Assembly (NCBI GenBank): GCA_965221445.1
Contig: CBDCSF010000013.1
Span: forward strand, 930,001-994,000
Origin: MPNP01 sp965221445
GTDB taxonomy: Bacteria > Pseudomonadota > Alphaproteobacteria > Rhodobacterales > Rhodobacteraceae
Reading direction: 5' to 3'
DNA length: 64,000 nucleotides
Shown here: piece by piece, positions 45,113 through 53,073 of the stretch
Layout of the letters: every line of letters begins with the position of its first letter
How positions within the stretch are numbered: position 1 is the first letter of the stretch
Position numbers and translations under genes: made by a program
The notes under the pieces: model-generated
Databases searched by the model: none
What the model was told of the DNA's origin: nothing
The model's input: only the letters and a program-made list of their open reading frames with translations

Positions 45113-46456
45113 CTAACTCCATGGATAAGGGCTGTTTGACACTGGATGCAATTCCCCAGTTTCAAATCGAGAAAACCTGAAAGGTTCCAGCAATTCCTGT
45201 TTTTCACCCAAAACTTCATCGGCCACAAGGTGACCAACACCAAGCATTTTCCAACCATGATTGGAATCTGCAATAATAAACACGTTTTCATTAAATTTAT
45301 CAAATACCGGAAAACTATCTGGAGTAAAACACCCAATTCCACCAGATGGTTCTCTATGATACTTGGGCATGGTTCCTTCAAATCTCTTGTGGCAATGGGC
45401 CAATGCAGACACCCACATATGAGCAAATTCCTGACTTGAAACAAATTCAGGGCTGGAGGGGCCATATGGATCTATCGCCACCTCATCCACGGGTGTACTC
45501 ACCTTATAGGGAGATGCTCCACCCTGGACACCACCGAAGTGCCAATCAGGCTTATAATATATCCCCCACATCTCTTCCGTAATTATTGAACCATCCACAT
45601 CCGAATACAAGGGAGCATCTGTATCCACATGGATAACCGGTGGCATCTTACCGTCATCGGTCAGCAACATTTCTGGTGGTACTGTCAGGACACCCTCTTC
45701 AAGTTGCCAATATCGCCACATGTCAACATTCTCATGAACATCTCCTTCAAGATCCTTCACAGTAATTTGTTTGGGAAGACCCAACATTGACCAGAAATCT
45801 CTAACCCATGGACCGGCTCCAATTATCACCTGTTCACAAGTTATTTCTCCCTTATCTGTTTCAACTGCTGAGACTGCATTGGAAGCCGAATCAAGGTTAA
45901 ACCCCATAACTTCGATTCCTGATATGATTCTAACGCCAAGTTTCTCCACTTTCGAGGCCAAACCATACATGGCTTTGGTGTTGTTCGAATACCCTCCCCT
46001 TTTTTCGTGAAGGACAGAAGTAATGTTTTGGGCCTGCCAATCCTCGAACATACCCCTCATGTAATTTGTAGAAGCATTTGCACCTTCAATGAAAACACTT
46101 TCGTATCCAATCTCTTTTTGCTGCTCGTAAATCGTTTGTACATCCTCTCTCATGGCTTCGGAGGAAATCTGCATATAACCGACCGGATGGTAGCTAAGAC
46201 CTTCCGGGTCAGATTCCCATACATCAACTGAATGGGACATGAGTCTACGCATTGCAGGTTGAAAATAATTGTTTCTTACTACCCCACAGGCGATTCCTGA
46301 GGCTCCTGAAGCAATTCCAGACTTATCCAGAACAACAATTCTGTCTTCAACCTTTTCTCCTTGATCAATCAGTCTTTGAGCCAATCTCCAGGAAGTAGAC
46401 AATCCGTGAATCCCGGCACCAATAATTACATAATCTGCATGTTCTGGAACGGCCAT
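45113..46456 (-). CDS. FAD-dependent amine oxidase/dehydrogenase (DAO/SoxB-like)
   Basis: The 447-residue DAO-superfamily flavoprotein begins ADYVIIGAGIHGLSTSWRLA (Rossmann FAD site) and has SGASGIACGVVRNNYFQPAMRRL near residue 51 and the closing FIIADSNHGWKMLGVGHLVADEVLG. Where SoxB at 62480 has GGTVRHDAV (the covalent-FMN histidine region), this protein has RGGYSNNTKA, so it lacks that site. A secondary-amine (N-methyl amino acid) substrate is likely. GAGGTG precedes the ATG. It is first in the nine-gene operon, 21 bases before the GS-like gene, and divergent from the GntR gene. Confidence 0.87.
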   Translation of the reverse strand: MAVPEHADYVIIGAGIHGLSTSWRLAQRLIDQGEKVEDRIVVLDKSGIASGASGIACGVVRNNYFQPAMRRLMSHSVDVWESDPEGLSYHPVGYMQISSEAMREDVQTIYEQQKEIGYESVFIEGANASTNYMRGMFEDWQAQNITSVLHEKRGGYSNNTKAMYGLASKVEKLGVRIISGIEVMGFNLDSASNAVSAVETDKGEITCEQVIIGAGPWVRDFWSMLGLPKQITVKDLEGDVHENVDMWRYWQLEEGVLTVPPEMLLTDDGKMPPVIHVDTDAPLYSDVDGSIITEEMWGIYYKPDWHFGGVQGGASPYKVSTPVDEVAIDPYGPSSPEFVSSQEFAHMWVSALAHCHKRFEGTMPKYHREPSGGIGCFTPDSFPVFDKFNENVFIIADSNHGWKMLGVGHLVADEVLGEKQELLEPFRFSRFETGELHPVSNSPYPWS

Positions 46457-46578
46457 TTATACACCTCAAAAATTCAAATATTCATTCCGTTCAAAATACC
46501 TGTGTCGAATAATTCAAGATGAACCAATTTTCTACGATTTAAAACCAAAAAAAAGCCATTTCTTGAAAAAGATTGCTC

Positions 46579-46595
46579 ATTGGTATATTATTGGT
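46579..46595. promoter_or_regulatory. Candidate GntR operator (repeated ATTGGT)
   Basis: ATTGGT at 46579-46584 repeats at 46590-46595 in the 159-base gap between the divergent oxidase and GntR genes, one helical turn apart. FadR-type regulators often bind TGGT-containing sites near their own promoters. The arms are direct rather than inverted, so this is tentative. Confidence 0.25.
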
Positions 46596-46615
46596 TTGTT
46601 GTGTTGGATTTTTTT

Positions 46616-47293
46616 ATGGAAAAGCGAAAGTCATTTTCTGATATTGCGGCTCATTTGAGAAGCGAAATTTATACCGGAAGTTATAAAATGAACGACCGGT
46701 TACCTCCTGAAAGGGAGTTGGCAGAGCGAATAAAGGCTTCCCGAGGAACTGTTAGAAAGGCTCTAGAGCAACTTGAAAATGAAGGGCTGGTAAGAATCGT
46801 CAACAACAGTGGCACGTATGTAAGATTCAACAATAAGAATATTCGCCAACCAATTTTCGAATCAGCCCGTCCCTTGGAATTAATGGATGCAAGGTTTGCT
46901 TTTGAACCCCACATTTGTAGATTGTCCGTATTAAACGCCCGTCCAATTGATATTCTCGAATTATCAACTCTTCAGGACGCCATGGAAACTAAAGTGGAGG
47001 ATGCCGTAGCGTTTGCCAATTTGGATACCCAATTTCATATGAAACTGGTTGCAACAACCGGTAATCCCTTACTCGAATGGATAGCCATGCAAATAAATTC
47101 TGTTCGAGGGAACCAATCCTGGACCAGAATGAGAAAACTCACACTTGAGCCCAATATTATATACAAATACAACCTCCAGCACAGACAAATTCTGGATGCG
47201 ATTAAATTCAGGGAACCGGAACTTGCTGCCGAAAGGATGAAAGAACACCTGGAAACAGCAAGACTTTCCTTAACAAGGGCCTCTGCGACGTAA
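46616..47293 (+). CDS. GntR-family (FadR/FCD) transcriptional regulator
   Basis: The 225-residue protein has an N-terminal winged helix (DRLPPERELAERIKASRGTVRKALEQLENEGLVRI, residues 24-59) and an FCD effector domain (ARFAFEPHICRLSVLNA, DTQFHMKLVATTGNPLL, YNLQHRQILDAIKFREPELAAERMKEHL) with the usual metal-binding Asp/His residues. The frame opens at 46580 but ATG 46616 fits the family. Divergent placement 159 bases from the oxidase gene makes it the likely repressor of the nine-gene amine operon; FCD ligands are often the small acids of the controlled pathway. Confidence 0.9.
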   Translation: MEKRKSFSDIAAHLRSEIYTGSYKMNDRLPPERELAERIKASRGTVRKALEQLENEGLVRIVNNSGTYVRFNNKNIRQPIFESARPLELMDARFAFEPHICRLSVLNARPIDILELSTLQDAMETKVEDAVAFANLDTQFHMKLVATTGNPLLEWIAMQINSVRGNQSWTRMRKLTLEPNIIYKYNLQHRQILDAIKFREPELAAERMKEHLETARLSLTRASAT

Positions 47294-47439
47294 GGAATTT
47301 TCATATACTAATTGTTTTCTGAAGGACTAACTTGTAATTTTAGTTTTCTATCAGGTCCAAAGGGGCTTTCAGGGAGAATTTCTGAATTGATTTTCTCTCA
47401 CAAGAGGGAATACCACGAGTATTTACCGTCAAACTAGTT

Positions 47440-47488
47440 AGCCCAAGTTTAGCGTGCACCTTTCCATGGCGCACGTTAAAGTTGGGTT
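47440..47488. repeat. Long imperfect inverted repeat in convergent intergenic DNA
   Basis: Arms 47440-47459 and 47469-47488 pair at 16 of 20 positions by my count, around a 9-base spacer (CTTTCCATG); the cores are CCCAA, TTTA and CGTGC. No T tract follows, so it is not a standard terminator. It lies between the convergent GntR and TetR genes and may be a bidirectional transcript end or a small mobile-repeat relic. Confidence 0.55.
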
Positions 47489-47549
47489 AAGAAGCTAAAA
47501 GGTCAAAAATCCATGCAAATTGGAAATCACATGCAAAAATCAAGCAAAT

Positions 47550-48230
47550 TCAATCTTGGATCTTCTCCTGTTTTGGTGCAGAAGCATTGACGTTACAACA
47601 ACCATCAAGGACAATTCCAGAAATAGTTTCGGCAGCAGCATCAAAATCCTTACGTAACAATTTTTGCTTACGGATGATGCCAGCAGCAAGGGATCCGTAA
47701 TCAGCATAGAACTGGGTTGCAGACCACAGAATGATGAAGAAATGGTAAGGATCGACAGGTGATAATTTTCCCTCATCTACCCACTGTTTTACAACATCAG
47801 CTCTTAAATCTGTTACCTCTTTTATGTGCCTACGATGCCTTTTTTTAAGGAATTTTGCTCCCCGTAAAATTTCACTTGCAAAAAAGCGTGATTCAACAGG
47901 ATGTTTGCGTGAATATTCCAGTTTCGTTCGAATGTAATCTTTAATAGCTTCCCTAGGTACCCTATCAGACCGGATATGATCGAATGCCTGATCCCAACCC
48001 TTGATGACTTGTTCAATCAGAGCAGTATAGATTCCTTCCTTTGATGAGAAATAATAGTAGAGGTTGGGTCTAGGAAGCTCACAATATTCAGCGATTTCGC
48101 TCAGGCGAGTTCCATCAAACCCCTTAGTTGCAAACAGATATACTGCTGCCTTCAGAATCCTGGCCTTGTTTTCTGAACGGATCCTTGCTTCTTGGGGTTC
48201 CTCTATATTTCTTAGTACTGGCTGCTTCAT
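47550..48230 (-). CDS. TetR-family regulator, RutR-like
   Basis: The 226-residue protein has a TetR helix-turn-helix (KARILKAAVYLFATKGFDGTRLSEIAEYCELPRPNLYYYFSSKEGIY, about 23-69) and a YcdC/RutR-type C-terminal ligand domain (SRFFASEILRGAKFL, FHIILWSATQFYADY-like segment near 165). RutR relatives sense pyrimidines and control pyrimidine and nitrogen use. The BMP-type transporter downstream could be a target, but an insertion sequence now lies between them. A 576-base gene-poor stretch is upstream. Confidence 0.85.
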   Translation of the reverse strand: MKQPVLRNIEEPQEARIRSENKARILKAAVYLFATKGFDGTRLSEIAEYCELPRPNLYYYFSSKEGIYTALIEQVIKGWDQAFDHIRSDRVPREAIKDYIRTKLEYSRKHPVESRFFASEILRGAKFLKKRHRRHIKEVTDLRADVVKQWVDEGKLSPVDPYHFFIILWSATQFYADYGSLAAGIIRKQKLLRKDFDAAAETISGIVLDGCCNVNASAPKQEKIQD

Positions 48231-48358
48231 ACTTGTAATTATTATATGGTTTTAATGATTGTTAATAAGATACCCAAATAGAAAGTATGGAGTGATTCCT
48301 TAACCCTGGACATGACATTCGAAAATTTGATAACGCTTAAATTAATTTGAAGAATATC

Positions 48359-48490
48359 ATGAGTAGAAAATACCTTATTGATACATCTGCCAAGGTCAAG
48401 TACACGCTGCATCCGGCAAATGATTTATTTATGGACCCCTGTAATTGCCACATGCCTTATTACACATTTGCTGGAGTTCCTTGGTTCTGA
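48359..48490 (+). CDS. Possible 43-residue small protein
   Basis: ATG to TGA encodes 43 residues, with a CNCH motif followed by MPYYTFAGVPWF at the end. It is divergent from the TetR-like gene, and a GAAG lies about 7 bases before the ATG. No family is recognised. It could be a real small protein, a peptide precursor or a gene remnant; the evidence is thin. Confidence 0.2.
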   Translation: MSRKYLIDTSAKVKYTLHPANDLFMDPCNCHMPYYTFAGVPWF

Positions 48491-48798
48491 AACGCAAGTC
48501 TAAATTTGGTACTCAGGGTATTTTCCGGAATCTGATGAGGTTTTTTCCTGACCATTTATATCTCCAAACAAGGTTTTGGAAATAACTTGGGTAGAGCATT
48601 GGGGGCAATCAATCCGAGTTTATAATCTCCTCTACCCGATTGAAGATAGCCACAAATAAAGCATCAATTTTTCTCGACAGCACCCAATTTTGCTGATGTT
48701 GATATCCGGGATGAGGTATATCAGCATGATATTTATGCGATTAACAGCCTCACTTTCAACTGTGATCAAACCAGGTCGAGCTAAAAAATCAATCACTA

Positions 48799-48806
48799 AA
48801 AGTATG
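48799..48806. repeat. Left target-site duplication of the ISKra4-type element
   Basis: AAAGTATG directly before the left inverted repeat; the same 8 bases follow the right end at 50485-50492. Confidence 0.85.
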
Positions 48807-50484
48807 GGGTGTGATTCTTGTATTGCGGTTCATTATTAGATCAAGCTGCCTTCTTTTTTTCCTTCCACGGATTCCAATTGTCATTGGCAGGATCTCTCTT
48901 CTTCAGTTCTTCTACAATATATTCCCAGGATTTGTCAAAACGACCCGACTTGATCAATGAGCGAATGCCCAGTATGGCCTGACCACCCGCCATGCTCCAA
49001 CGCATTCCCGACCTCTTCATCCTCGCCGCGACGTGCGTTTTGTTGGCTGCCTCCACATGACCCGACCCAATCGGCAAACCGCGCCGTTTCAAATCAGCAT
49101 ACTGCATCCGGCCACGGCGCTCGTTGAAGTAATTGTAAATCCCACTTAATTCCTCCCTTGATGCATCGTCTTGAGCCCGGTTCCGCAGACCCCGGATGGC
49201 CCCGAGAACACGGTCAACACCATTGTCCTCCTCCAGAAGAATGGAACGCCACTTCCCATACCAAACTTCCTTTGATGACGCATGTGCCGATGCTTCCGAC
49301 AGATACATCGTCGCATGGTAGAAGTCGACTATCTCCTCATTGACCTCCTGGCCCGACAAAAAGGTCCAGTTGTCCTTCGCACCATCCGCGGCACCAACAC
49401 TGATCAGGTCAGGACGCTTCTTCATGATCGCTTCGAACTCATCCGACAGCCATTTCTTCAAGGTCTCCTTCAGATGTTCCGGCATCCAGCCCGAACTGAT
49501 CGTATGCAGGGGTTCCCCCTTGCTGTCAAGAAAGGTAACCGTCCCGCACGAAGCCTCCCGCCAGTTGCCCTTGCACCCATCATCATCCCCGGTGATGCCA
49601 ATCGGGCGTTCACCGGGACGAAGAAGGACATAAACACCATCAAGGGACAGAACAACACTGGCCGCACCCTCGGGAATGTCCTCATTGCAACGGATATCCG
49701 CAAGCGCCTTCCCGGATACATTCCGCCAGGACCAGTCAACCATCCGCGACAGTTTCTGCCAGGTGGAGACCGCAGGGGATCCGCCAACGAACCCGTCAAA
49801 AATGTCCTTGGCATTCCTGATCGGCATCTCCGCAACCAGACGGGTCGCCAACTTGCCGGAAGGAACAGTCATCCTTCCAGCCAGTAACCCAAGACCTTCA
49901 TCAACGGGACAAATTGAGTTCTTGACCGTACTGTTCCGGTACAGGGAACGGTCGTACTCCACTTTGCCAAAAAGACAGTGGAACGTTCCCCTGGAAGGGG
50001 GAAGACAATACCACGACTTGTTATCACGCTCAATTGTACGGGCACCGTCATCGCGGTTCTCGGCAACCTTCGCCATCAGGGTGCTGCCAAAATCGCGGAG
50101 GGTGTCATGTGCCTTCTCCTCAACCACGGCAAAATCGGCACCCGGGTGATCGGTCTCCAGAAGATCCCCGCAAAAACCGGCAAGTTCGGAAAAGGCTTCA
50201 TGCAATGCCCCTGGCAACTCCAACGTAATTGATCCCTTGTCAAAATCATCTTCATGGGCTATGTTCTCAGTCATCGGGAATTCTCCTTCATTTGGGTAAA
50301 AATTATGGTTGTAGTGTTCCCGATCCTTCCCCGAAAAGACATGATCCTGCACGCTCTTGCCCCTTGGGAAAAGAAAACGAACAAAATTGAAATGGAAGAT
50401 GAACGAATCAAACCGGAAAAGGTCAAAAATACCAAATTCGGGCTGTTTTATAGCAAAATATACCGCAATAGTAAAAACACACCC
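48807..50484 (-). mobile_element. Complete ISKra4-family-like insertion sequence
   Basis: The 1678-bp element is bounded by imperfect terminal inverted repeats (48807-48836 against 50455-50484; both begin GGGTGTG and share TATTGCGGT; 23 of 30 positions match by my count) and flanked by an 8-bp duplication AAAGTATG. One transposase gene fills it. Its coding DNA is visibly richer in G and C than the neighbours, in keeping with recent arrival. It is inserted in intergenic DNA upstream of the uracil-DNA-glycosylase-like gene. Confidence 0.9.
48841..50274 (-). CDS. ISKra4-family transposase
   Basis: The start is ATG 50274 with AAGGAG 8 bases upstream; the frame extends to 50598 past the IS end, and that part is not coding. 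The 477-residue product shows DDE-type candidates: aspartates in VVLSLDGVYVLLRP and GAADGAKDNWTF, and the glutamate in GSGHVEAANKTHVAARM, followed by KRSGMRWSMAGGQAILGIRS, characteristic of ISKra4 transposases. The C-terminus ends in a lysine-rich tail 34 bases inside the left end. No internal stop or frameshift is seen, so the element may be active. Confidence 0.92.
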   Translation of the reverse strand: MTENIAHEDDFDKGSITLELPGALHEAFSELAGFCGDLLETDHPGADFAVVEEKAHDTLRDFGSTLMAKVAENRDDGARTIERDNKSWYCLPPSRGTFHCLFGKVEYDRSLYRNSTVKNSICPVDEGLGLLAGRMTVPSGKLATRLVAEMPIRNAKDIFDGFVGGSPAVSTWQKLSRMVDWSWRNVSGKALADIRCNEDIPEGAASVVLSLDGVYVLLRPGERPIGITGDDDGCKGNWREASCGTVTFLDSKGEPLHTISSGWMPEHLKETLKKWLSDEFEAIMKKRPDLISVGAADGAKDNWTFLSGQEVNEEIVDFYHATMYLSEASAHASSKEVWYGKWRSILLEEDNGVDRVLGAIRGLRNRAQDDASREELSGIYNYFNERRGRMQYADLKRRGLPIGSGHVEAANKTHVAARMKRSGMRWSMAGGQAILGIRSLIKSGRFDKSWEYIVEELKKRDPANDNWNPWKEKKKAA

Positions 50485-50492
50485 AAAGTATG
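50485..50492. repeat. Right target-site duplication of the ISKra4-type element
   Basis: AAAGTATG immediately follows the right inverted repeat and matches 48799-48806 exactly. Confidence 0.85.
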
Positions 50493-50519
50493 GGTTTTCC
50501 TCACAAAAAAAATAAAAAC

Positions 50520-50535
50520 TTGACATTAATGTCAA
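50520..50535. promoter_or_regulatory. Perfect 16-bp palindrome upstream of the glycosylase-oxidoreductase operon
   Basis: TTGACATTAATGTCAA is a perfect inverted repeat 41 bases before the TTG start at 50577. It contains a TTGACA -35-like hexamer, so a bound regulator would compete with RNA polymerase. The cognate regulator is unknown; the TetR-like protein at 47550-48230, separated from it only by gene-poor DNA and the IS, is one candidate. Confidence 0.55.
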
Positions 50536-50576
50536 ATTATGAAAATTGAATTCACGATTGATTAAGGAGATATGGT

Positions 50577-51419
50577 TTGCTGCTTTTGAGAAATGCATTG
50601 CAAGAAACCCTTGAGGGTTGGCAAGAGGATATCAATCCAGAATGGCGAATTATAACTGACAGAGTGAAACTGGGTTTTGAAGATGTATCAGCTGACCTGT
50701 TGATTGAACCTTGGGAGCCCATTTTCCCATCAAGAAAAGGTCGGAGTTTTCCAGGAGAATCAGAGGGAACACATATATTTCGTGCCTTTGATGGGATTTG
50801 CCCGGAAGATGTTCGCTGTGTACTGCTTGGGCAGGACCCCTATCCCTGCCCTGCCTTCTCAACGGGTCGTGCTTTTGAAGCTGGCAATACCAGGAACTGG
50901 TGTGAACTTGATAAAATGTTCTCCAAAAGTGTTCGTGCCTTCCTGTTGCAGATTGCTTCAACGCGTTTCAATCGACCCGAACTTGCTTCGGATTTCATGA
51001 AATGGCCACAACTTCTTAATGAAATCGAAAACGGAGAAGTAGACTTGGGTACCCCTTGGTTGATTGCTGATCGATGGGTCAAGTCAGGTGTACTGTTGCT
51101 AAATTCTTCTCTAACACTTAGCCGCTTCAAGGTTAATGTTGATCCACACCAATCCCATGGACATTTTCCCCTTTGGCGTCCACTAATGCTGGCAGTTCTA
51201 CAACATTTGGCATCAGTTAACGACTCATTTACAATTATAACATTAGGGGATTCAGCTGCAAGAATTACAAAACAGGCCGATTTAAGGGAGAAAAGTGGGA
51301 TTCAAATCATCAAACGCCCACATCCAGCATTTTTCAAAGAATTTCTAGCTTGCGATAACCCTTTCATGCTCTGCAACAAGCATTTGCAGAAATCCGGTTT
51401 TACCCCCATTGATTGGTAG
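50577..51419 (+). CDS. Divergent uracil-DNA glycosylase family protein
   Basis: The 280-residue protein has the UDG family-1 layout: VRCVLLGQDPYPCPAFSTGRAF near residue 81 (GQDPY with the catalytic aspartate, but proline instead of histidine after the tyrosine), SGVLLLNSSLTL near 172 (the uracil-binding Asn) and IIKRPHPAFFKEF near 247, where the usual HPSPLS is altered but the His-Pro pair is kept. Such enzymes remove uracil from DNA. The TTG start has AAGGAGA 6 bases upstream; the ATG at 50572 is out of frame. Its stop overlaps the GMC oxidoreductase frame, an odd pairing. Confidence 0.75.
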   Translation: MLLLRNALQETLEGWQEDINPEWRIITDRVKLGFEDVSADLLIEPWEPIFPSRKGRSFPGESEGTHIFRAFDGICPEDVRCVLLGQDPYPCPAFSTGRAFEAGNTRNWCELDKMFSKSVRAFLLQIASTRFNRPELASDFMKWPQLLNEIENGEVDLGTPWLIADRWVKSGVLLLNSSLTLSRFKVNVDPHQSHGHFPLWRPLMLAVLQHLASVNDSFTIITLGDSAARITKQADLREKSGIQIIKRPHPAFFKEFLACDNPFMLCNKHLQKSGFTPIDW

Positions 51420-53044
51420 TTAAAGTGTCTAAGACTGGACATGATTATATCATTGTTGGAGCTGGATCAGCAGGATGTGTCGTTGCCAATCGATTGACTC
51501 AGAATCCTGATTGCTCTGTACTTCTGATAGAAGCAGGTGGTCCTGATAGGAATCCACTTGTACGACTGCCCATGATGATGGGAAAGCTCTTTAATTCAGG
51601 AATTTACAATTGGGCTTATTATACAGAACCGGTGGAATACCTTAATGATCGGTCGCTCTTCTGGCCAAGAGGAAAAGTACTTGGAGGTAGTTCAACCATT
51701 AATGGCATGATCTATATTCGTGGTAACAGCCATGATTTTGACCGTTGGGCACAATCTGGATTGCCTAGATGGTCCTATGAAAATGTTCTCAAATCCTACA
51801 TTCGTTCGGAAAATCATTGCCAGCGTCAAGACAATTTCCATGGTAAGGATGGTGAATTGGCAGTCTGCCGGGCAAGGGGGAGTAATGAGTTATTCGACAT
51901 CTTTATTGAAGCAGGTCGCCAAGCGGGTTTTCCAGTCAATGATGATTTCAATGGAGAAGATCAAGTAGGATTTGGTCGATTTGATTTCACAATCAAAAAT
52001 GGAAAACGTTGTTCTACCGCTACAGCTTTCCTGAAACCAATAATGCATCGTTCAAACTTATCCATAATGTCAAATACCCATGTCAACAGGGTAGTGATCA
52101 AGAAGGGCCGTGCCACAGGTATTGAAATCATGCACGGTTCGAACATTGATGTACTTCCAGTCAACAAGGAAATCATCATTTGTGCAGGTACAGTAAATTC
52201 ACCGCAAATTCTTATGCTATCTGGTGTAGGACCTGAAGATGAAATGCAAAAGCATGGAATCAAAGTTGTACACCCTTTAGAGGGTGTTGGCAAGAACTTG
52301 CAGGATCATGTGGATTGCGTACTGGCTTATGAATGCACGAAACCGATAACTCTATTTAATGCCCTAAGAGCAGATCGGCTTGCCTGGTCAGTGATTAACG
52401 GTATTGTGGCAGGGAAGGGAACGGCAACTACCTTTCCGTATGAGGCAGGGGCATTTGTAAAGAGCACCGAAAATCTAGTTGCACCAGATATACAATTGCA
52501 TTTCATGCCGGCCCTCGAAAAGACTGCTAATCTGCATTTTCCAAGTTTGTTCAAAAGCAAGTCAAAGGAGATTGATCATGGCTTCTCCATTAGAGTAGGT
52601 CCTATAAATCCTGATAGTAGAGGATCAATCAAACTCAGGTCAACAAATCCGAAAGAACAGCCAGCTATACATCCGAACTATCTAGCCAGCAAGTCTGACC
52701 GGGATAAAATTCTTGCCGGAATTCGAATTGTAAGAGACGTTATCGGTCAGGGTTGTTTTGATGACTATCGGGGTAAGGAATTATCACCTGGATCCGACAT
52801 TAGATCGGATGATGAATTGCTCTTATGGCTACGATCAGCTGCTATGACAACATTTCATCCAGTAGGTACTTGTCGAATGGGGAACGATTCAATGGCAGTT
52901 GTTGACGAAGAATTGCGAGTTCACGGCTTATCGGGCCTAAGGATTGCAGATGCTTCTGTGATGCCAGTAATCACAAGTGGAAATACGAATGCACCATCAA
53001 TCATGATCGGCGAGCAGTTAGCTACCTTCATGACCGGGAATTAA
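51413..53044 (+). CDS. GMC-family FAD oxidoreductase (choline/alcohol dehydrogenase-like)
   Basis: The 543-residue protein has GMC hallmarks: YIIVGAGSAGCVVANRLT near residue 12, the signature PRGKVLGGSSTINGMIYIRG near 84, ICAGTVNSPQILMLSGVGP near 257 and the catalytic histidine in MTTFHPVGTCRMG near 483, with the closing Asn in SGNTNAPSIMIGE. It oxidises an alcohol to an aldehyde with FAD. The frame opens at TTG 51413 inside the glycosylase gene; GTG 51425 is an alternative. Together with the NIPSNAP gene and the transporter it looks catabolic, with unknown substrate. Confidence 0.88.
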   Translation: MVVKVSKTGHDYIIVGAGSAGCVVANRLTQNPDCSVLLIEAGGPDRNPLVRLPMMMGKLFNSGIYNWAYYTEPVEYLNDRSLFWPRGKVLGGSSTINGMIYIRGNSHDFDRWAQSGLPRWSYENVLKSYIRSENHCQRQDNFHGKDGELAVCRARGSNELFDIFIEAGRQAGFPVNDDFNGEDQVGFGRFDFTIKNGKRCSTATAFLKPIMHRSNLSIMSNTHVNRVVIKKGRATGIEIMHGSNIDVLPVNKEIIICAGTVNSPQILMLSGVGPEDEMQKHGIKVVHPLEGVGKNLQDHVDCVLAYECTKPITLFNALRADRLAWSVINGIVAGKGTATTFPYEAGAFVKSTENLVAPDIQLHFMPALEKTANLHFPSLFKSKSKEIDHGFSIRVGPINPDSRGSIKLRSTNPKEQPAIHPNYLASKSDRDKILAGIRIVRDVIGQGCFDDYRGKELSPGSDIRSDDELLLWLRSAAMTTFHPVGTCRMGNDSMAVVDEELRVHGLSGLRIADASVMPVITSGNTNAPSIMIGEQLATFMTGN

Positions 53045-53073
53045 TAACAGGATATTAATCAGTAAGGAATAAT

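Larger units (their letters stand above)
48231..48806. other. Gene-poor stretch between the TetR gene and the insertion sequence
   Basis: No gene of normal size is supported in these 576 bases. A 43-codon frame at 48359-48490 is noted separately. Minus-strand open stretches between about 48500 and 48800 read as short protein-like pieces interrupted by stops (one with a CPQC motif), which suggests a decayed gene. An 8-bp inverted repeat (GGGTAGAG at 48589-48596, CTCTACCC at 48630-48637) is the clearest secondary structure. The final 8 bases are one copy of the IS target duplication. Confidence 0.5.

Noticed and set aside
49282..50232. Plus-strand frames of 84-201 codons opposite the transposase
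   Set aside because: They mirror the GC-richer transposase gene; products are Arg/Pro/Ser-rich with no recognisable domain.
50275..50598. Long N-terminal extension of the transposase
   Set aside because: It would cross the IS end and the target duplication, and ATG 50274 has its own strong ribosome site.
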